DNA of 64,000 nt, taken from contig PLET01000063.1 of assembly GCA_003137095.1 (NCBI GenBank), positions 96,591 through 160,590 of the forward strand. Reading direction: 5' to 3'. Below the pieces are notes generated by a model. The model was not told where the DNA came from. It searched no databases and saw only the letters and a program-made list of their open reading frames with translations. How positions within the stretch are numbered: the stretch's first letter is position 1; each line of letters starts with the position of its first letter. Made by a program: the position numbers and the translations under genes. Shown piece after piece: positions 17,332-26,546 of the stretch. The DNA is from Gammaproteobacteria bacterium (GTDB lineage Bacteria > Pseudomonadota > Gammaproteobacteria > Steroidobacterales > Steroidobacteraceae).

Positions 17332-17451
17332 ATTAGCTTTCCGCCCGCCCGCCTTCTTCTCGCCCGGCGGGATCTCCTTAGGAGGTCCCCGATGATGGCT
17401 GCACCTTTCCCTGATTGCGCCCATCTGTAGCCTGGAACCAACACGGGCGCC

Positions 17452-17492
17452 GGCCCGCACCTTCGGATCAAGGAGATGCGGGCCAATTTTTT
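17452..17492 (+). terminator. Rho-independent terminator
   Basis: GGCCCGCA (17452-17459) pairs with TGCGGGCC (17477-17484) and is followed by AATTTTTT (17485-17492). The loop is long (17 bases). It would end transcription of the exported-protein gene; the AT-rich sequence from 17515 to 17600 then holds the likely promoter of the porin gene. Confidence 0.7.
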
Positions 17493-17621
17493 AACACACC
17501 CTGGACTATGCGGTTCGACGCCCCTCCGTACACTTATTTACATCGTTTTGACGCTTTATTAGCCGATTTTTACAGAAAAAATACGACACGTTTTCGTTCA
17601 AGACGCAGAGGGAAGGGATCG

Positions 17622-19496
17622 ATGAACATGCATAAGCTTAGCAAACCGCTGGCCGCGGCCTGGGTGGCCGTTGCACTGGCGCTACCGGCGGCGCACGCCG
17701 ACGTCTCCTCCGGAACCATCGTCGGCATCGTCACGAACGCCGCCAAGGCGCCCGTGGCGCACGCCACGGTCACGGCCAAGCGGCTCGATGGTACCGGCAT
17801 CCGCTCCACGATTGCCGGCAGCGACGGCGTTTATTCCTTCGCCGATCTGCCCGCCGGTGACTGGACCGTGGTCTCACAGGCCGATGGCACGCCCGACGCC
17901 ACGATTGCGACGGTGGCCGTGGCCGCGAGCAAGGCCACGCGCGTCGACATCGTGATGATCGTGCCGGCTGCGCAAGTGGCGGCGGCGCCGGAGGGGGCCA
18001 AACCCGCTGCCACGCACAACCCGGTTCCCGAGGCGCTCGAAGCACCCGATCCCGGACCGGATGTCGACACCCAGACGCCGTTTGCGGTCGGCGACATTGG
18101 CTGGATGAACGGCAACACGCGTGAGAAGGCGCCGATCTTCGACACCAAGTTCTTCACGCCGGAAATCCGCTTCGACATGAATTACCTGCAAAGCCAGAAT
18201 CACCCGGTCGATCACACCATCGTCGGCTCGACCGAGGAGTTCCGCTCCGGCGAGTTCCAGATCGAACAGGTGAGCTTCGGCGGGGATTTTCACTGGGAAA
18301 ACGTCAAGGCGCGCTTTCTGTCGATGATGGGCCTGTTTGCCGTCACCACGCCGCGCAACGACGCCAGCGGCGCGCTCGGCCAGTGGGATCTGCAGGGCGC
18401 CTACAAGTACTTCTCCGAGGCCAACGCCGGCTATCATTTCGACGTCAGCCACGGATTGAACGTCGACGTCGGCGTGTTCGTCTCCTACATCGGCCTGTTC
18501 AGCTATTACAACTTCGACAACTGGACCTACCAGCCCTCGTTCGTGTCATCGAACACGCCGTGGTTCTTCAATGGATTGCGCGTGCAGTGGTATCCGACCC
18601 AGAACCTGAAGATCGAACCCTGGCTGATCAACGGCTGGCAATCCTACGCCAAGTTCAACAGCAAGCCGGGCTTCGGCGGACAGATCCTGTGGATACCGAA
18701 CGATCGCCTGAAACTGGTGTTCAACAGCTATTCCATCGGCCAGGACAACCTGGCGAGCGGCAGCGGCTGCCCGTTGAGCGGCGGCGACCCCAACTCGGTG
18801 GCGGGGAGCACGCAGATCAACTCCATCACCGGCTCCTGCAACGTGCCGAACGTCAACTACGCCAATGTGACGCGCGTTCATGAGGACGACAGCCTCCTCT
18901 ACAAGTACTACGACGCCAAGGGCGCGGGCGGCACCGGTGTGTCGAAGATGGCGTTCAGCCTGACGGCGGATCTCGGCTGCGAATACGGCGGCGGGGTGTA
19001 TTGTTCACACGGGCCGAACAAGGAGAACTTCTTCGGCATGATGCTGTACGACCGGACCTGGTTCAATCACGATATATATGCCGTCACCCTGGGCGGCGGC
19101 TTCATGAACAATCCGGGCCGCTATCTTGCCCTGACCCCGCCGATCAACGGCGCGACGGCGGCGACCGGCAGCCCGTATTTCAGCCAGCAACCGGGCCAGA
19201 AACTGTATCAGTGGGACACCCAGTTGAACTTCCAGTACATGCCGAAGGACTGGATCACGTGGTGGACCGAGGTCACCTACCGCCATTCCGACGTGCCTTA
19301 CTGGACGGGATCGGGGGGCGTCACGCCGCCGACCGGCAACGCCCTGTCGGGCATCACCGGACCGGCCACGAGCGTGATCTGCAACAACGGCAGCGCGATC
19401 GCCAGCGACAACTGCGCCGGCGAAGGCGGCATCTGGTATCCGGACCTGCGCAAGTCCGAGGCCATCTGGGGTGCCGGCGTCATGGTCAAATTCTGA
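17622..19496 (+). CDS. Beta-barrel porin with N-terminal carboxypeptidase-regulatory-like domain
   Basis: 624 residues from the ATG at 17622 (behind GAGGGAAGGG). A signal peptide ends about residue 26 (LALPAAHA-D). Residues ~28-110 are a carboxypeptidase regulatory-like domain (GTIVGIVTNAAKAPVAHATV, DGVYSFADLPAGDWTV). A Pro/Ala linker leads to a long beta-barrel with alternating aromatic strands (GYHFDVSHGLNVDVGVFVSY, WITWWTEVTYRHSDVPYW) and a final GAGVMVKF that fits an outer-membrane C-terminal Phe. The barrel resembles the BBP2/OmpL-like porins. Probably an outer-membrane channel; ligand unknown. Confidence 0.82.
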   Translation: MNMHKLSKPLAAAWVAVALALPAAHADVSSGTIVGIVTNAAKAPVAHATVTAKRLDGTGIRSTIAGSDGVYSFADLPAGDWTVVSQADGTPDATIATVAVAASKATRVDIVMIVPAAQVAAAPEGAKPAATHNPVPEALEAPDPGPDVDTQTPFAVGDIGWMNGNTREKAPIFDTKFFTPEIRFDMNYLQSQNHPVDHTIVGSTEEFRSGEFQIEQVSFGGDFHWENVKARFLSMMGLFAVTTPRNDASGALGQWDLQGAYKYFSEANAGYHFDVSHGLNVDVGVFVSYIGLFSYYNFDNWTYQPSFVSSNTPWFFNGLRVQWYPTQNLKIEPWLINGWQSYAKFNSKPGFGGQILWIPNDRLKLVFNSYSIGQDNLASGSGCPLSGGDPNSVAGSTQINSITGSCNVPNVNYANVTRVHEDDSLLYKYYDAKGAGGTGVSKMAFSLTADLGCEYGGGVYCSHGPNKENFFGMMLYDRTWFNHDIYAVTLGGGFMNNPGRYLALTPPINGATAATGSPYFSQQPGQKLYQWDTQLNFQYMPKDWITWWTEVTYRHSDVPYWTGSGGVTPPTGNALSGITGPATSVICNNGSAIASDNCAGEGGIWYPDLRKSEAIWGAGVMVKF

Positions 19497-19501
19497 TATG
19501 A

Positions 19502-19529
19502 CCCCCTCGTGTCTGGTGGCACGAGGGGG
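19502..19529 (+). terminator. Strong hairpin downstream of the porin gene
   Basis: CCCCCTCGTG (19502-19511) pairs perfectly with CACGAGGGGG (19520-19529) around an 8-base loop, 6 bp after the porin stop. The T-run is short (ATTT). It separates the porin from the convergent acetyltransferase and may act in both directions. Confidence 0.6.
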
Positions 19530-19554
19530 ATTTCCGCCATCACAGGTCGGGGCG

Positions 19555-19932
19555 TCACAGGTCGAGGGTGTAGATGGTCTGATGCGGATCGTCCGGATCG
19601 CGGCTGGCGCGCATGCCGAGATCCCGGGCGAGTTCGCGCATGGCGGTGTTTTCGGCAAAGTCGATGGAATAGAGCTGTTTGATGCCGTTGATGCGGGCCG
19701 TCTGGATCAACTGGCGCATGAGCGCGGCGCCCAACCCCTTGTCCTGCCAATCGTCGGCGACCGTGACGGCGATCTCCCGCACGTCGGATCGGGAATTCGG
19801 TGCGTAGCGGCTCACGCCGATCTCCAGATCACGCCCATCGCGGCGCACCGTGGCGACGAACGCCATGGAATGTATGCGAATCGGCCTGATGGTGACCATT
19901 TCTCCGGCGATCGTGGGCTGCTGGGTGTTCAT
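19555..19932 (-). CDS. GNAT-family N-acetyltransferase
   Basis: 125 residues. The acetyl-CoA binding motif A is clear: REIAVTVADDWQDKGLGAAL followed by MRQLIQTARINGI, and motif B-like FAENTAMRELARDLGM near the end. Compact single-domain GNAT of the type often found as a GNAT module in CoA ligases or as a stand-alone acetyltransferase for amines or proteins. Substrate not deducible. Convergent with the porin gene. Confidence 0.87.
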   Translation of the reverse strand: MNTQQPTIAGEMVTIRPIRIHSMAFVATVRRDGRDLEIGVSRYAPNSRSDVREIAVTVADDWQDKGLGAALMRQLIQTARINGIKQLYSIDFAENTAMRELARDLGMRASRDPDDPHQTIYTLDL

Positions 19933-19988
19933 GACGCGTTCTCCGAGCGGCGCAAATTGACATGATGCGAGCCGGGTGCGGATCGCGC

Positions 19989-20022
19989 AAAAAAGCGGCG
20001 CGATCCCGAGAGATCGCGCCGC
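19989..20022 (-). terminator. Rho-independent terminator of the secreted-protein gene
   Basis: On the minus strand GCGGCGCGATC-TCTCGG-GATCGCGCCGC forms a perfect 11-bp stem followed by TTTTTT (19994-19989). It lies 24 bp after the stop of the gene at 20046 and is the clearest intrinsic terminator in the window. Confidence 0.92.
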
Positions 20023-20045
20023 CGTAGTTCACGGTCAGCCCGTGT

Positions 20046-21503
20046 CTATTGCACGGTAAGTTTGATGCTGCTCGAGGCCGAAATGGCCTGCGACGCATTG
20101 GTGGGCGCCGCCGTGCCGGTGAGTGTGAGCGAATAGGTTCCGGGCGCGGTGCTGGCCGCCACGGCGATGGTCAGGGTGGAACCCGTGGCCGACGAGGCGG
20201 GGGAGAAGGCGCCGGTCGCGCCGGCCGGCAAGCCCGAGATGCCGAAGCTCACCGCGCCGGAGAAGCCGTTGGCCGCCACCACGGAAACGGCATCGGTGCC
20301 GCTATGGCCGCGCGCCACGGTGACCGCGGAGGAAGTCGGGGTCAGGCTGAACGAAGCGCCGCCCGTGATCGTCAGCGAGATCGTGGTGCTCACGGTCGAG
20401 CTTCCCGACGTGCCGGTGACGGTCAGGGGATAGGTGCCGGTGGGCGTGGTCGACGGCGGATAAATGACCAAGAGGTCACCGCTGAAGGCCGAGCCGACGC
20501 CGCTCGGCACACCGGACACCGACAGACTGACGCTGCCCGTGAAGCCCGCGGCCGGCGTGATGGTGATGTTGTTGGTGCCGCCCATGTTCTGCTGCAGGGT
20601 CCAATTGCTGTAGGCCGGCGTCAGGGTGAACGGAGCGGCGGCTGGCGCGGCGGCGGAGGTGGTGGCGCCGGAGCAGGATTCGATGGCATCCGTATTCGGG
20701 TCAACCGCATTGCCCAGGTTGTTGGTGTAGAAATATTGCAGCTGGCTGCCCGAATTGGAGATGACGCCGTAGAAGTTGAAATACAACGTGGCGTCGGTGA
20801 TCTCGGCGACGCCCGCGAAGGTGCCGTCCGGATTGACGGTGTAGGTGACGGTATACGGATTGCCGTCGACCTGGAAAGAGCCGTTGTTCTCGTACGGATC
20901 GACGCCGTTGCCGGTGCCGTTGCTGAAGGTCACCACGTTCAGGTCGCTGTAGGCATAGAAGGGGCCGTAGCAGGCCGCCACGTAGGAGCCGTTCATGCTG
21001 GCCGCGGTGAAATTGGCGCCGGTCGAACCGGTCTGCGGCTTCAGGACGATCTTCGCCACCGCGGCCGCGTCGGTTTCGATGCCCACCGCTTCACCGGTGG
21101 TCTTGACGGCAACGGTATAGGTAGAGGTCATCGCGGCAGTTGCCGTGGACGGATCGGCGGAATTCACCGTGGCCTCCACCGGCGTGAGCGTCATGTCGAG
21201 GGTGAGGGTGCAATCGGCGTTGACGCCATACGATCCGGAGACGGTGTGATCGACGCCATAGGCGCCGTACATGTTGGATCCGCTCAGAGCGCTCACCCCG
21301 TCGAAGTAGACGGCGCCGGCCAGATATTTCGTATCCGCGGTCGTGCCGCTGGCCGCGACGGTATTGCCGGAGACCAGCACGCCGTACCATCCCTTGAGGC
21401 TGGCGGCGCCGGCCGAACACGCGGCCGCATGGCCGGCGGCGGGGACAATCAACCAGGCGAGGGCCACCATGGCGGGCGGGAGTCTGCGAAATAGGTTTGT
21501 CAT
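20046..21503 (-). CDS. Secreted Ig-like/BACON-type repeat protein
   Basis: 485 residues from the ATG at 21503, with GGATGG before it; an ATG four codons earlier (21515) is also in frame. Signal peptide to about residue 26 (VALAWLIVPAAGHA). The first ~270 residues are beta-rich with a repeated SLKGWYGVLVSG / SMNGSYVAACYG opening, each followed by a Ser/Thr/Gly-rich strand set. The last ~180 residues hold two Ig-like repeats (PFTLTPAYSNWTLQQNMGG... and SFSLTPTSSAVTVARGHSG...), common in surface or secreted proteins. Function unknown; no sorting tail is visible. It has its own terminator. Confidence 0.72.
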   Translation of the reverse strand: MTNLFRRLPPAMVALAWLIVPAAGHAAACSAGAASLKGWYGVLVSGNTVAASGTTADTKYLAGAVYFDGVSALSGSNMYGAYGVDHTVSGSYGVNADCTLTLDMTLTPVEATVNSADPSTATAAMTSTYTVAVKTTGEAVGIETDAAAVAKIVLKPQTGSTGANFTAASMNGSYVAACYGPFYAYSDLNVVTFSNGTGNGVDPYENNGSFQVDGNPYTVTYTVNPDGTFAGVAEITDATLYFNFYGVISNSGSQLQYFYTNNLGNAVDPNTDAIESCSGATTSAAAPAAAPFTLTPAYSNWTLQQNMGGTNNITITPAAGFTGSVSLSVSGVPSGVGSAFSGDLLVIYPPSTTPTGTYPLTVTGTSGSSTVSTTISLTITGGASFSLTPTSSAVTVARGHSGTDAVSVVAANGFSGAVSFGISGLPAGATGAFSPASSATGSTLTIAVAASTAPGTYSLTLTGTAAPTNASQAISASSSIKLTVQ

Positions 21504-21518
21504 GAATGAATCCATCCA

Positions 21519-21535
21519 GTGAATGAGAAATTCAC
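21519..21535. repeat. Small inverted repeat before the secreted-protein gene
   Basis: GTGAAT-GAGAA-ATTCAC is a perfect 6-bp inverted repeat just upstream of the start at 21503. It could be an operator or a small leader hairpin covering the ribosome binding region. The rest of the 21536-21688 gap has no clear promoter. Confidence 0.3.
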
Positions 21536-21688
21536 CGGCGATGATAGAGACGCGGCGGCGCGGCGGGAGCGGGCTCGACATAACGCGACGGCCGCGTATC
21601 GGCATTTCAAAGTGCCGCCCAACACGGGATGGATTATGTGAGACGGAGCCGCTTCCAAGGCGCGCAATGTGCGCGGGGCGCGGCCGCT

Positions 21689-22810
21689 TCAGGACGGATT
21701 CGTATCCCGGACCGGCGCTGCAATACCGGTTTGCACCTGAGGGACGGCGGGCATCAGCCGCCGCCGCAGCCAGCGTCGCACGGGAACTTCGAAGTGCGTG
21801 AAGGAGACGTAGGAGAGGTACACCACCGCCAGCATGGTCGCGAGCATCAGCCAGCGCGCCTCGACCAGGCTCAGAGTCTCGACCGGATGTCCGCCGGCCG
21901 CGAACACGGACATGACCGCGTAATGCACGGGCACATGCCACAAATACAGCGAATACGACCAAGCGCCCAGCGCCACCGCCGGCGCGGAATTGAGCACCGG
22001 GGCGAGCGTCGACTTGGAAAGGACGCTCTGGTGTATCAGGTACGCCAGCACGCCAACCACCGGCAGATCCCAGCCGGTGAAGACCGCGAGGGCGGCGCAT
22101 GCGGACGCGATCACGCCCGGCCAGATGCGCGGGGGCGCCGCACCCGCCGCGTGCGCGCGCCACAACAGCACGCCCAGCGAGAATTCGGCCAGGGTGCGCA
22201 GTAGCGAGGATATTCCCCAATACAAGTGCAGGTGTCCCTGGTGCTTGCTGCAAAGCACCGCAAGAATGGCGATGCAGGCCGCCGCCATGAAGCGCGGATA
22301 TCTGCCCCGCAGCAGTAATCCCGCGGCAAAGGCGAAAAAGACGTATGCCGCCGCCTCGGTGCTGATGGACCACGAAGGATAATTCCAGCTCAAGCCGTCG
22401 CCGGCCGCCTGCAGCAGCAGCGGCTGCAACGCCAGCGACCGGCCGGAGAACGAGACCAGATCAATGGGCAGGCCGCTCCACGCGCGCGTGGCGACCATGA
22501 CGACGGTGGTCGCCGCGAACAGCGGATAAATGCGCGCGAAGCGCATACTCGTGAAATCCCACCAATGCGCCCGCAGGTTCGAGGACAGCTGCCGTCCGTA
22601 GACGTGCGCCATCACGAAACCGCTCATCAGAAAGAACAGGTCGACCGCAAGGTACGCGTGGTCGAGGAACGGGCGCATCAGGGGCAGCATCCCGCGCAAC
22701 GCTGCCTGCGGCAGATACACGTTGTTGTAATGGAAAATCATGATGACAACCGCGGCGATGCCGCGCAGGCCATCCAATGACGGGATCCGACTGGCGGTGT
22801 TCAATGCCAT
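21689..22810 (-). CDS. Acyltransferase 3 family membrane protein (OafA/YrhL-like)
   Basis: 373 residues from the ATG at 22810; a TTG at 22825 would add five residues. The N-terminus RIPSLDGLRGIAAVVIMIFHY carries the arginine and histidine typical of the family, followed by VDLFFLMSGFVMAHVYG and about ten membrane helices. These enzymes move acetyl or other acyl groups onto extracytoplasmic sugars of LPS, exopolysaccharide or glycans. No glycan genes flank it, so the acceptor is unknown. Confidence 0.9.
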   Translation of the reverse strand: MALNTASRIPSLDGLRGIAAVVIMIFHYNNVYLPQAALRGMLPLMRPFLDHAYLAVDLFFLMSGFVMAHVYGRQLSSNLRAHWWDFTSMRFARIYPLFAATTVVMVATRAWSGLPIDLVSFSGRSLALQPLLLQAAGDGLSWNYPSWSISTEAAAYVFFAFAAGLLLRGRYPRFMAAACIAILAVLCSKHQGHLHLYWGISSLLRTLAEFSLGVLLWRAHAAGAAPPRIWPGVIASACAALAVFTGWDLPVVGVLAYLIHQSVLSKSTLAPVLNSAPAVALGAWSYSLYLWHVPVHYAVMSVFAAGGHPVETLSLVEARWLMLATMLAVVYLSYVSFTHFEVPVRRWLRRRLMPAVPQVQTGIAAPVRDTNPS

Positions 22811-22887
22811 CTCCGGGCGGCGCAATATCCCATGCTACAACAATGTAGACATGAGGATCGGCGTGCGACCGTGACGCGCGTCGTGTT

Positions 22888-24060
22888 TCAGCGCGATCGC
22901 TGTTCGATGCGCTTGGCGAGTTCCGCGAGGTCCGGCAGATCCGCATCCTCCTCGATGGAGATCTCGATCTCACTCTCGGCAGGCGGCGCGCGCGGCGGCT
23001 TTCTGGCGGGCGGCGCGGCCGCGGCCTTCACCGGCAGCTGCTCGGCCTGCGCCGCCGTCAACGGCGGAGGCGACACCCACTCGCGGTTCTGCTCGATCCA
23101 GCGCTGATAGCGATCGAAGGTCCACATGCCGTCCTCGCCGCCGGACTGTATGACGTTGGCGAGCTGGCTGAATTGGCCCGCTCTGATGGTTCCCTTGGCG
23201 CCGGCACTCGGCAGCAGGACCTCGCAGCGCGGCACCCGGATGTGGTGCTGTGGCAGGAATTCCAGCCGCTGGCACACCACCCCGACCAGGCAGTCGGCGA
23301 TCTGCGCCCGGATGTTGCCCTGGATGTCCGCCGGAAACGACATGCAGATGCGGCTGAGCGCCTCGGCGCAGGTGGCCGAATGCAGGGTCGCCAGGACGAG
23401 ATGGCCGGTCTCCGCGGCATTCAAGGTGAGCCTGATGACCTCGGGGGTCCGCATCTCGCTGATGACGAGCACATCCGGGTTTTCGCGCAGCGCGTCGATG
23501 ATGGCCTGTTCGAAGCTCGGCGAGTGGGTGGGGATCTCCCGCTGCCGGATGAACGACCGGCGGTTCGCGAACAGGTATTCGAGCGGACTCTCGAGGGTGA
23601 TGACGTGGCGCGGACGCGAGGTGTTGATCTCCTCGATCAATGCCGCGAGCGTGGTCGACTTCCCGCAGCCGGTCGGCCCGGACAGCACCACCAGGCCGCT
23701 TGCCGGGTCCACGAGCCGGCGCAGATCGGGGTGCAAATTGCAGCTGCGCAGATCCTTGACCGAAGGGATGAGGATTCTGACCGCGATCGCCACGCCGCGC
23801 AGGGTGCGGTACAGGTTGATGCGGCAGCGCATGCCGGCAACCACGTTCGACACGTCAGCGGAGCCGCGTTCCTTGAATTGCGCCCAGGGCTCCGCGCCGA
23901 GCAGCTCCTTGGCGACCTGCGCCAGATAACCCGACGGGATCGGCTCGCCCACCGTGACGAGCTCTCCGCGCACCCGCGCCACCAGCGGCGTGCCGGTTTC
24001 CACATGCAGGTCGCTGGCGTTCAGCTTCCTGCCCGTTTGCACCCAGTCAGTCAGACTCAT
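22888..24060 (-). CDS. PilT/PilU-like secretion/retraction ATPase
   Basis: 390 residues. ASDLHVETGTPLVARVRGEL is the N-terminal PAS-like part; GPTGCGKSTTLAALI near residue 130 is Walker A; ITLESPLEYLF is the Asp box; NPDVLVISEMRTPEVI is Walker B; TGHLVLATLHS is the His box. These hexameric ATPases power type IV pilus retraction. The C-terminal ~70 residues are Pro/Ala/Glu-rich (PPARKPPRAPPAESEIEISI) and unlike standard PilT. No other pilus gene is near, so it may be an orphan PilT paralogue. Confidence 0.88.
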   Translation of the reverse strand: MSLTDWVQTGRKLNASDLHVETGTPLVARVRGELVTVGEPIPSGYLAQVAKELLGAEPWAQFKERGSADVSNVVAGMRCRINLYRTLRGVAIAVRILIPSVKDLRSCNLHPDLRRLVDPASGLVVLSGPTGCGKSTTLAALIEEINTSRPRHVITLESPLEYLFANRRSFIRQREIPTHSPSFEQAIIDALRENPDVLVISEMRTPEVIRLTLNAAETGHLVLATLHSATCAEALSRICMSFPADIQGNIRAQIADCLVGVVCQRLEFLPQHHIRVPRCEVLLPSAGAKGTIRAGQFSQLANVIQSGGEDGMWTFDRYQRWIEQNREWVSPPPLTAAQAEQLPVKAAAAPPARKPPRAPPAESEIEISIEEDADLPDLAELAKRIEQRSR

Positions 24061-24608
24061 CGCATCTCCCGAAGCCCGGCGCGAGCGCGATCATCGCATC
24101 CATCATCGCATCTTAGGTGGCGCTCAGGAAGCTCACGATTCCGTAATCCGAGGTCGACATGGAACCGTTCACAAGCTGGCGTCGGTGGTAGAAATCGTGC
24201 CGTTAGCACACAGCTCCGGCAATCGTCGTGAGCGCAGAGCCGATGGTGGACCGGGTCGAATGAGTCAGCGACCGGGAGCCCGAGATCGCGTACCGCCGCT
24301 GGTGGTGAAGCCGTCATCGTGCTGCCCGGCGTGACCGAGCCATCAAGGTGCCGACACCGCAATTCGAACCGTCGGCGAAGCACGACCTGAGACCCCTGTT
24401 CGAGGGCGCAAGTTCAATGCGCAAGAGTCAAGATTTGTCAGGCACGCGTCGGGGTAATCCCGGGATGCCGCGGCCGATTGCGGCAGAGCGATTTTTCTGT
24501 CGTCGGCCACCGACAATTGAAGCCTGCGCGAGTCTCGGCAACAATTCACTTCAGGCCGGCCGGAGGCTGGGACCTCACAGGGCGCCAATTCACGCGGAGG
24601 AGTTGAAC
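24061..24608. other. Intergenic region, no gene recognised
   Basis: 548 bp between the divergent PilT-like and lipoprotein genes. Open frames exist on both strands but none shows a protein-like composition or a ribosome binding site. The region must contain two divergent promoters; no strong consensus elements were seen. The leader of the gene at 24609 carries GGAGGAG at the right distance. Confidence 0.5.
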
Positions 24609-26540
24609 ATGAGCGACACACGAATCCCACAGGCCTTGCGGTGCCGCTGCAGAGCGAATGCGCGGGCGGCGGCTTTTCTGATCACGACCGCGGCGCTGAC
24701 GGCGTGCGGCGGGGGCGGCAGCTCCGACATGAGCTCCTCGAACACCCCGACCATGGGCACCTCGTCCGCAACCTCGGTCGGCGGCGCGGTGGTGACGCTC
24801 ACCGATGCGCCCGGTGATTTTCAAAATTACATCGTCAACGTGACCGCCCTGCAGCTCACCCGCTCCGATGGCACCGTGGTGCAGGCGCTACCGGTGACCA
24901 CGCAGGTGGATTTTGCGCAGCTCGTGAATCTCTCGGAAATCGTCAGCACGTCCCAGATCCCGGCGGGCAAGTACGTGTCCGCCTCGCTGACGCTCGATTA
25001 CAGCGCCGCGACCATCGTCGTCGAAGGCGGCAGCGGCAGCGTCACCATCGCCGCCGGCAACATCATCGACGGCGCGACCTCGCTGCCGCTCGTGGCGCCG
25101 AATCCGACGACCATGACCGTCACCCTGACGCTGCCGTCGAACGCGCCGCTGGTCATCACCCAGGGCAGCGTGGCGAACCTGGCACTGGACTTCAATCTGG
25201 CGGCGTCCGACGCGATCACCCCGTCTACAGCCGCTCCGACCACGGTCACCGTCAATCCGGTGCTCACCGCAAGTCTCGCGACCGACACCACCAAGCAGGT
25301 CCACGTGCGCGGCGGGCTGGTGAGCACCAATGCCACCGCCGGCAGTTTCGTGATCAGCGTCATGCCGTTTTGCAACCAGAGCGGTCAGAACGGACAATTC
25401 ACGGTGTTGACCAGCGCCGCCACCACCTTCACCATCAATGGTACCGGCTACACCGAGGCTGCCGGCCTCGCGCAGTTGGCGACCACCACCGCCGGCACGG
25501 TGACCGCCGCCTACGGCTCACTCGACCGCACCACGATGACCTTCACCGCGACCAGCGTGCTGGTCGGCTCGAGCGTCGCCGGCACCCGGCTCGACAGCGT
25601 ATCCGGCACGGTGACCTCGCGCACCGGCGACACGCTCACGATCGGGAACGGATTGGCTTATTCGGCCAACGCCGGCGGCATGTCGTACGCGCATCTGGTG
25701 ACCGCGACCATCGGCGCCGCAACCTCGGTCAGCGAACCCGGCCAGAGCGGCACATTCACCGTCCAAGACATCTCGGTGGGCCAGCACCTGCAGCTGTCCG
25801 GAACGCTGGGGACCGGCGCAACCGGCCGCACCCTCGATGCGACCGCGGGCGGTGCGCTGCTGAGCACGACCACGCTGTCCGGCACCGTCACTGCGAACGC
25901 CGCAAATCTGGTGACCGTGAACCTGCAATCGCTCGATGGACAGTCGCCGTCGAATCTCAATTTCGCCGGAACGGGAACGGCCACCGCGCAGGATGCCCTC
26001 GCCACGGCCTACACGGTGTCGCTGCCCGCGGCCCTGTCGACGGCCGGCGCCGGCGTCGGCGTGCCGGTGCGCTTCACCGGGTTCGTCGCGCCCTTCGGCA
26101 CCGCGCCGCCGGATTTCAACGCGCTCAGTCTGATCAGCTACGCGAACACCAAGGCAGATCTCGCCGTGCGCTGGACGTTGCCTGGAGTCGCCGCGCCCTT
26201 CGCGACGCTGACCGCCGGCGAACTGCTGATCAGCCAGGCGACGCTGACGGCGAGTGCCGAACATGTCCTGCGGATCAGCTTCGATCAGATCGATCCGTCG
26301 ACGCTGGCCGCCGGATTGCAACTCGTGCCGGACGCGGCGGCCGCCAACCCGCAGTACGCCATCCAGCACTTCTCGTCCTGGAAGGCCGATGCCTACACGA
26401 CCTTCGCGGCCTTCGTGACGGCACTCACCGGCGACCTGAACGGCACCACGGATGCCGTGGCGGTGGAGGCCGCTGGGCCGTATGACGCCACCACGGGCGT
26501 GTTGTCGGTGGACCGGATGGTGGTGTTCCTGAGCGATTGA
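24609..26540 (+). CDS. Lipoprotein with DUF4382 and DUF5666-like domains
   Basis: 643 residues from the ATG behind GGAGGAG. Lipoprotein signal with lipobox LTAC (Cys33) and a Gly/Ser tether. Residues ~60-225 match the DUF4382 pattern (VVTLTDAPGDFQNYIVNVTA, then LVNLSEIVSTSQIPAGKYVS). From ~235 on there are several DUF5666-like beta repeats (VHVRGGLVSTNATAGSFVIS, LDSVSGTVTSRTGDTLTIGN, LSGTLGTGATGRTLDA). Extracytoplasmic, function unknown. The stop is 6 bp from the convergent haloacid dehalogenase. Confidence 0.8.
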   Translation: MSDTRIPQALRCRCRANARAAAFLITTAALTACGGGGSSDMSSSNTPTMGTSSATSVGGAVVTLTDAPGDFQNYIVNVTALQLTRSDGTVVQALPVTTQVDFAQLVNLSEIVSTSQIPAGKYVSASLTLDYSAATIVVEGGSGSVTIAAGNIIDGATSLPLVAPNPTTMTVTLTLPSNAPLVITQGSVANLALDFNLAASDAITPSTAAPTTVTVNPVLTASLATDTTKQVHVRGGLVSTNATAGSFVISVMPFCNQSGQNGQFTVLTSAATTFTINGTGYTEAAGLAQLATTTAGTVTAAYGSLDRTTMTFTATSVLVGSSVAGTRLDSVSGTVTSRTGDTLTIGNGLAYSANAGGMSYAHLVTATIGAATSVSEPGQSGTFTVQDISVGQHLQLSGTLGTGATGRTLDATAGGALLSTTTLSGTVTANAANLVTVNLQSLDGQSPSNLNFAGTGTATAQDALATAYTVSLPAALSTAGAGVGVPVRFTGFVAPFGTAPPDFNALSLISYANTKADLAVRWTLPGVAAPFATLTAGELLISQATLTASAEHVLRISFDQIDPSTLAAGLQLVPDAAAANPQYAIQHFSSWKADAYTTFAAFVTALTGDLNGTTDAVAVEAAGPYDATTGVLSVDRMVVFLSD

Positions 26541-26546
26541 AATGGT

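Noticed and set aside
20046-22373. 775-residue protein spanning the secreted protein and part of the acyltransferase
   Set aside because: The signal peptide at 21503 and the acyltransferase in another frame show two genes.
24348-24608. N-terminal extension of the DUF4382 lipoprotein gene
   Set aside because: Residues before the ATG at 24609 show no protein-like pattern, and the lipobox and GGAGGAG fix the start there.
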